Positions 63,301-64,000 of a stretch of DNA of 64,000 nt are shown in pieces. The notes below the pieces were generated by a model. It was not told where the DNA came from. It ran no database searches and worked only from the letters and a program-made list of their open reading frames with translations. The DNA comes from Odiellus spinosus (taxonomy: Eukaryota; Arthropoda; Arachnida; Opiliones; Phalangiidae): positions 31,485,686 through 31,549,685 of the forward strand of contig OY987226.1 of NCBI GenBank assembly GCA_963920705.1, written 5' to 3'. The stretch's first letter is position 1; each line of letters starts with the position of its first letter. The position numbers and the translations under genes are program-made.

Positions 63301-64000
63301 TATCCCAACTTAAAGTACCAAGATTTTCTAGTCTCAATGATTTGTAATTATGTTAAATCGGGAAGTTGATCTGCCATTTTTTCTCTCGAGAATCTCTTTG
63401 AAGTCTGAAGTCAGGTGTAAGGTAAGGTTGAGTAAAAAGCTGGGGCTCGAATGATGGTCTTGGTTAAAATTTTAGGCGTATTTATCCTAAAAATTTGTAT
63501 AGAAAACCCGCGAAATAATTCCATCCCTTTCCCCCTGGCCCGAGCGACCATCCACTGCCCGGCAAGGGTTTAAGAATCTTTAACGTAACGCCCCCAACGA
63601 ACTACCACACCTTAGCTGCCGAGCGCTTACAAAATTTAATACCGTGTGACCTGACCAACTATCTCCCCCCCATCGGGTATGGGCCACCTAGGTTTTAGGG
63701 ACCCCGAGGTTTCGCCTCCCTTCGTGACTCGGGGGGGGGGGGGGTTCAACCACCGATCCGTCTTTTAAGATCCTTATTTTTGATTGACAATTTCGCGTGA
63801 GAAAGGTCCTTCCCTCTTTTTGGGGAAAGAAAGATGGTCTCTTATTTCTAAAGAACAAGATTTTTCCCGCCAAAAATATAAAGCTTTTACAAGCCAATAC
63901 AGCAGATCCCATTAAAACGAACATTATTTAATAATAATTAAATTATTCGTTTAGGCTTAATAAATATTAGATATAAGGCGCGTTTTCAAGGGTGTCCAAG
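63301..64000. other. Interval without a recognised gene
   Basis: It contains a run of G at about 63731-63744 and a C-rich stretch before it. The minus-strand frame at 63688-63924 is not supported by any feature. The first exon of the GC-rich gene could lie here but was not identified. Confidence 0.3.

Overview
This window is an AT-rich stretch of a eukaryotic, probably invertebrate animal, genome that consists almost entirely of mobile elements and virus-like relics. The evidence is short GT-AG introns of about 50-65 nt (for example 174-235, 52056-52106, 62082-62146), TATA-box promoters, AATAAA signals, and transposon families typical of metazoans (P/THAP9-like, ISL2EU, hAT, Helitron). No ribosomal RNA, no convincing tRNA, no CRISPR array and no ordinary host housekeeping gene could be supported. 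The species cannot be named from this sequence.

Layout. 0-4.8 kb holds the end of a spliced gene of unknown function, a truncated small membrane-protein gene and a broken zinc-motif gene (the MFY family). 4.84-9.89 kb is a P-type transposon with 32-bp inverted repeats; its THAP transposase is dead, but an intact 3-exon gene on the opposite strand survives. 10-24 kb has little coding sequence: tandem repeats, a MITE, a degraded GDGR-type DDE transposase, a Cys-rich/P2X7-like gene relic, a DNA polymerase B exonuclease fragment and a zinc-knuckle gene. 24.0-30.1 kb is a Helitron whose protein carries Rep, PIF1-type helicase and a C-terminal ubiquitin-specific protease domain. 31.5-36.97 kb has 142-bp tandem repeats, a 5'-truncated protein-primed-type DNA polymerase B gene and a Cys-rich gene. 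37.60-42.13 kb is a full ISL2EU transposon with converging THAP/DDE and SWIM/YqaJ genes. 42.3-43.3 kb is a 170-bp tandem array interrupted by a foldback MITE.

45.8-53.2 kb looks like an endogenous virus-like or polymerase-coding element: a small membrane protein, a converging gene pair including a Cys-rich protein, a spliced acidic/zinc-finger gene, and a spliced gene that overlaps a polymerase B N-terminus by four bases. 54.4-60.4 kb is a second, shorter copy of part of it (the membrane protein gene, the acidic gene, then an MFY-family gene). A second P-type transposon (55523-59470) has inserted into an intron of this copy; the copy at 48.3 kb still shows the empty site. 61.4 kb starts a further relative of the gene that precedes the polymerase, and 61.85-62.80 kb holds a spliced gene with strikingly GC-rich exons.

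How it fits together. The repeated small genes (membrane protein x3, MFY x2, Cys-rich x2, acidic gene x2, polymerase B pieces x3, polymerase-leader gene x2) recur next to one another in different combinations and share TATA promoters and splicing. I infer one or more related, poorly described polymerase-B-encoding mobile or viral lineages that have been rearranged and used as landing sites by other transposons. I could not see a capsid, integrase, protease or packaging ATPase gene, so its nature stays open.
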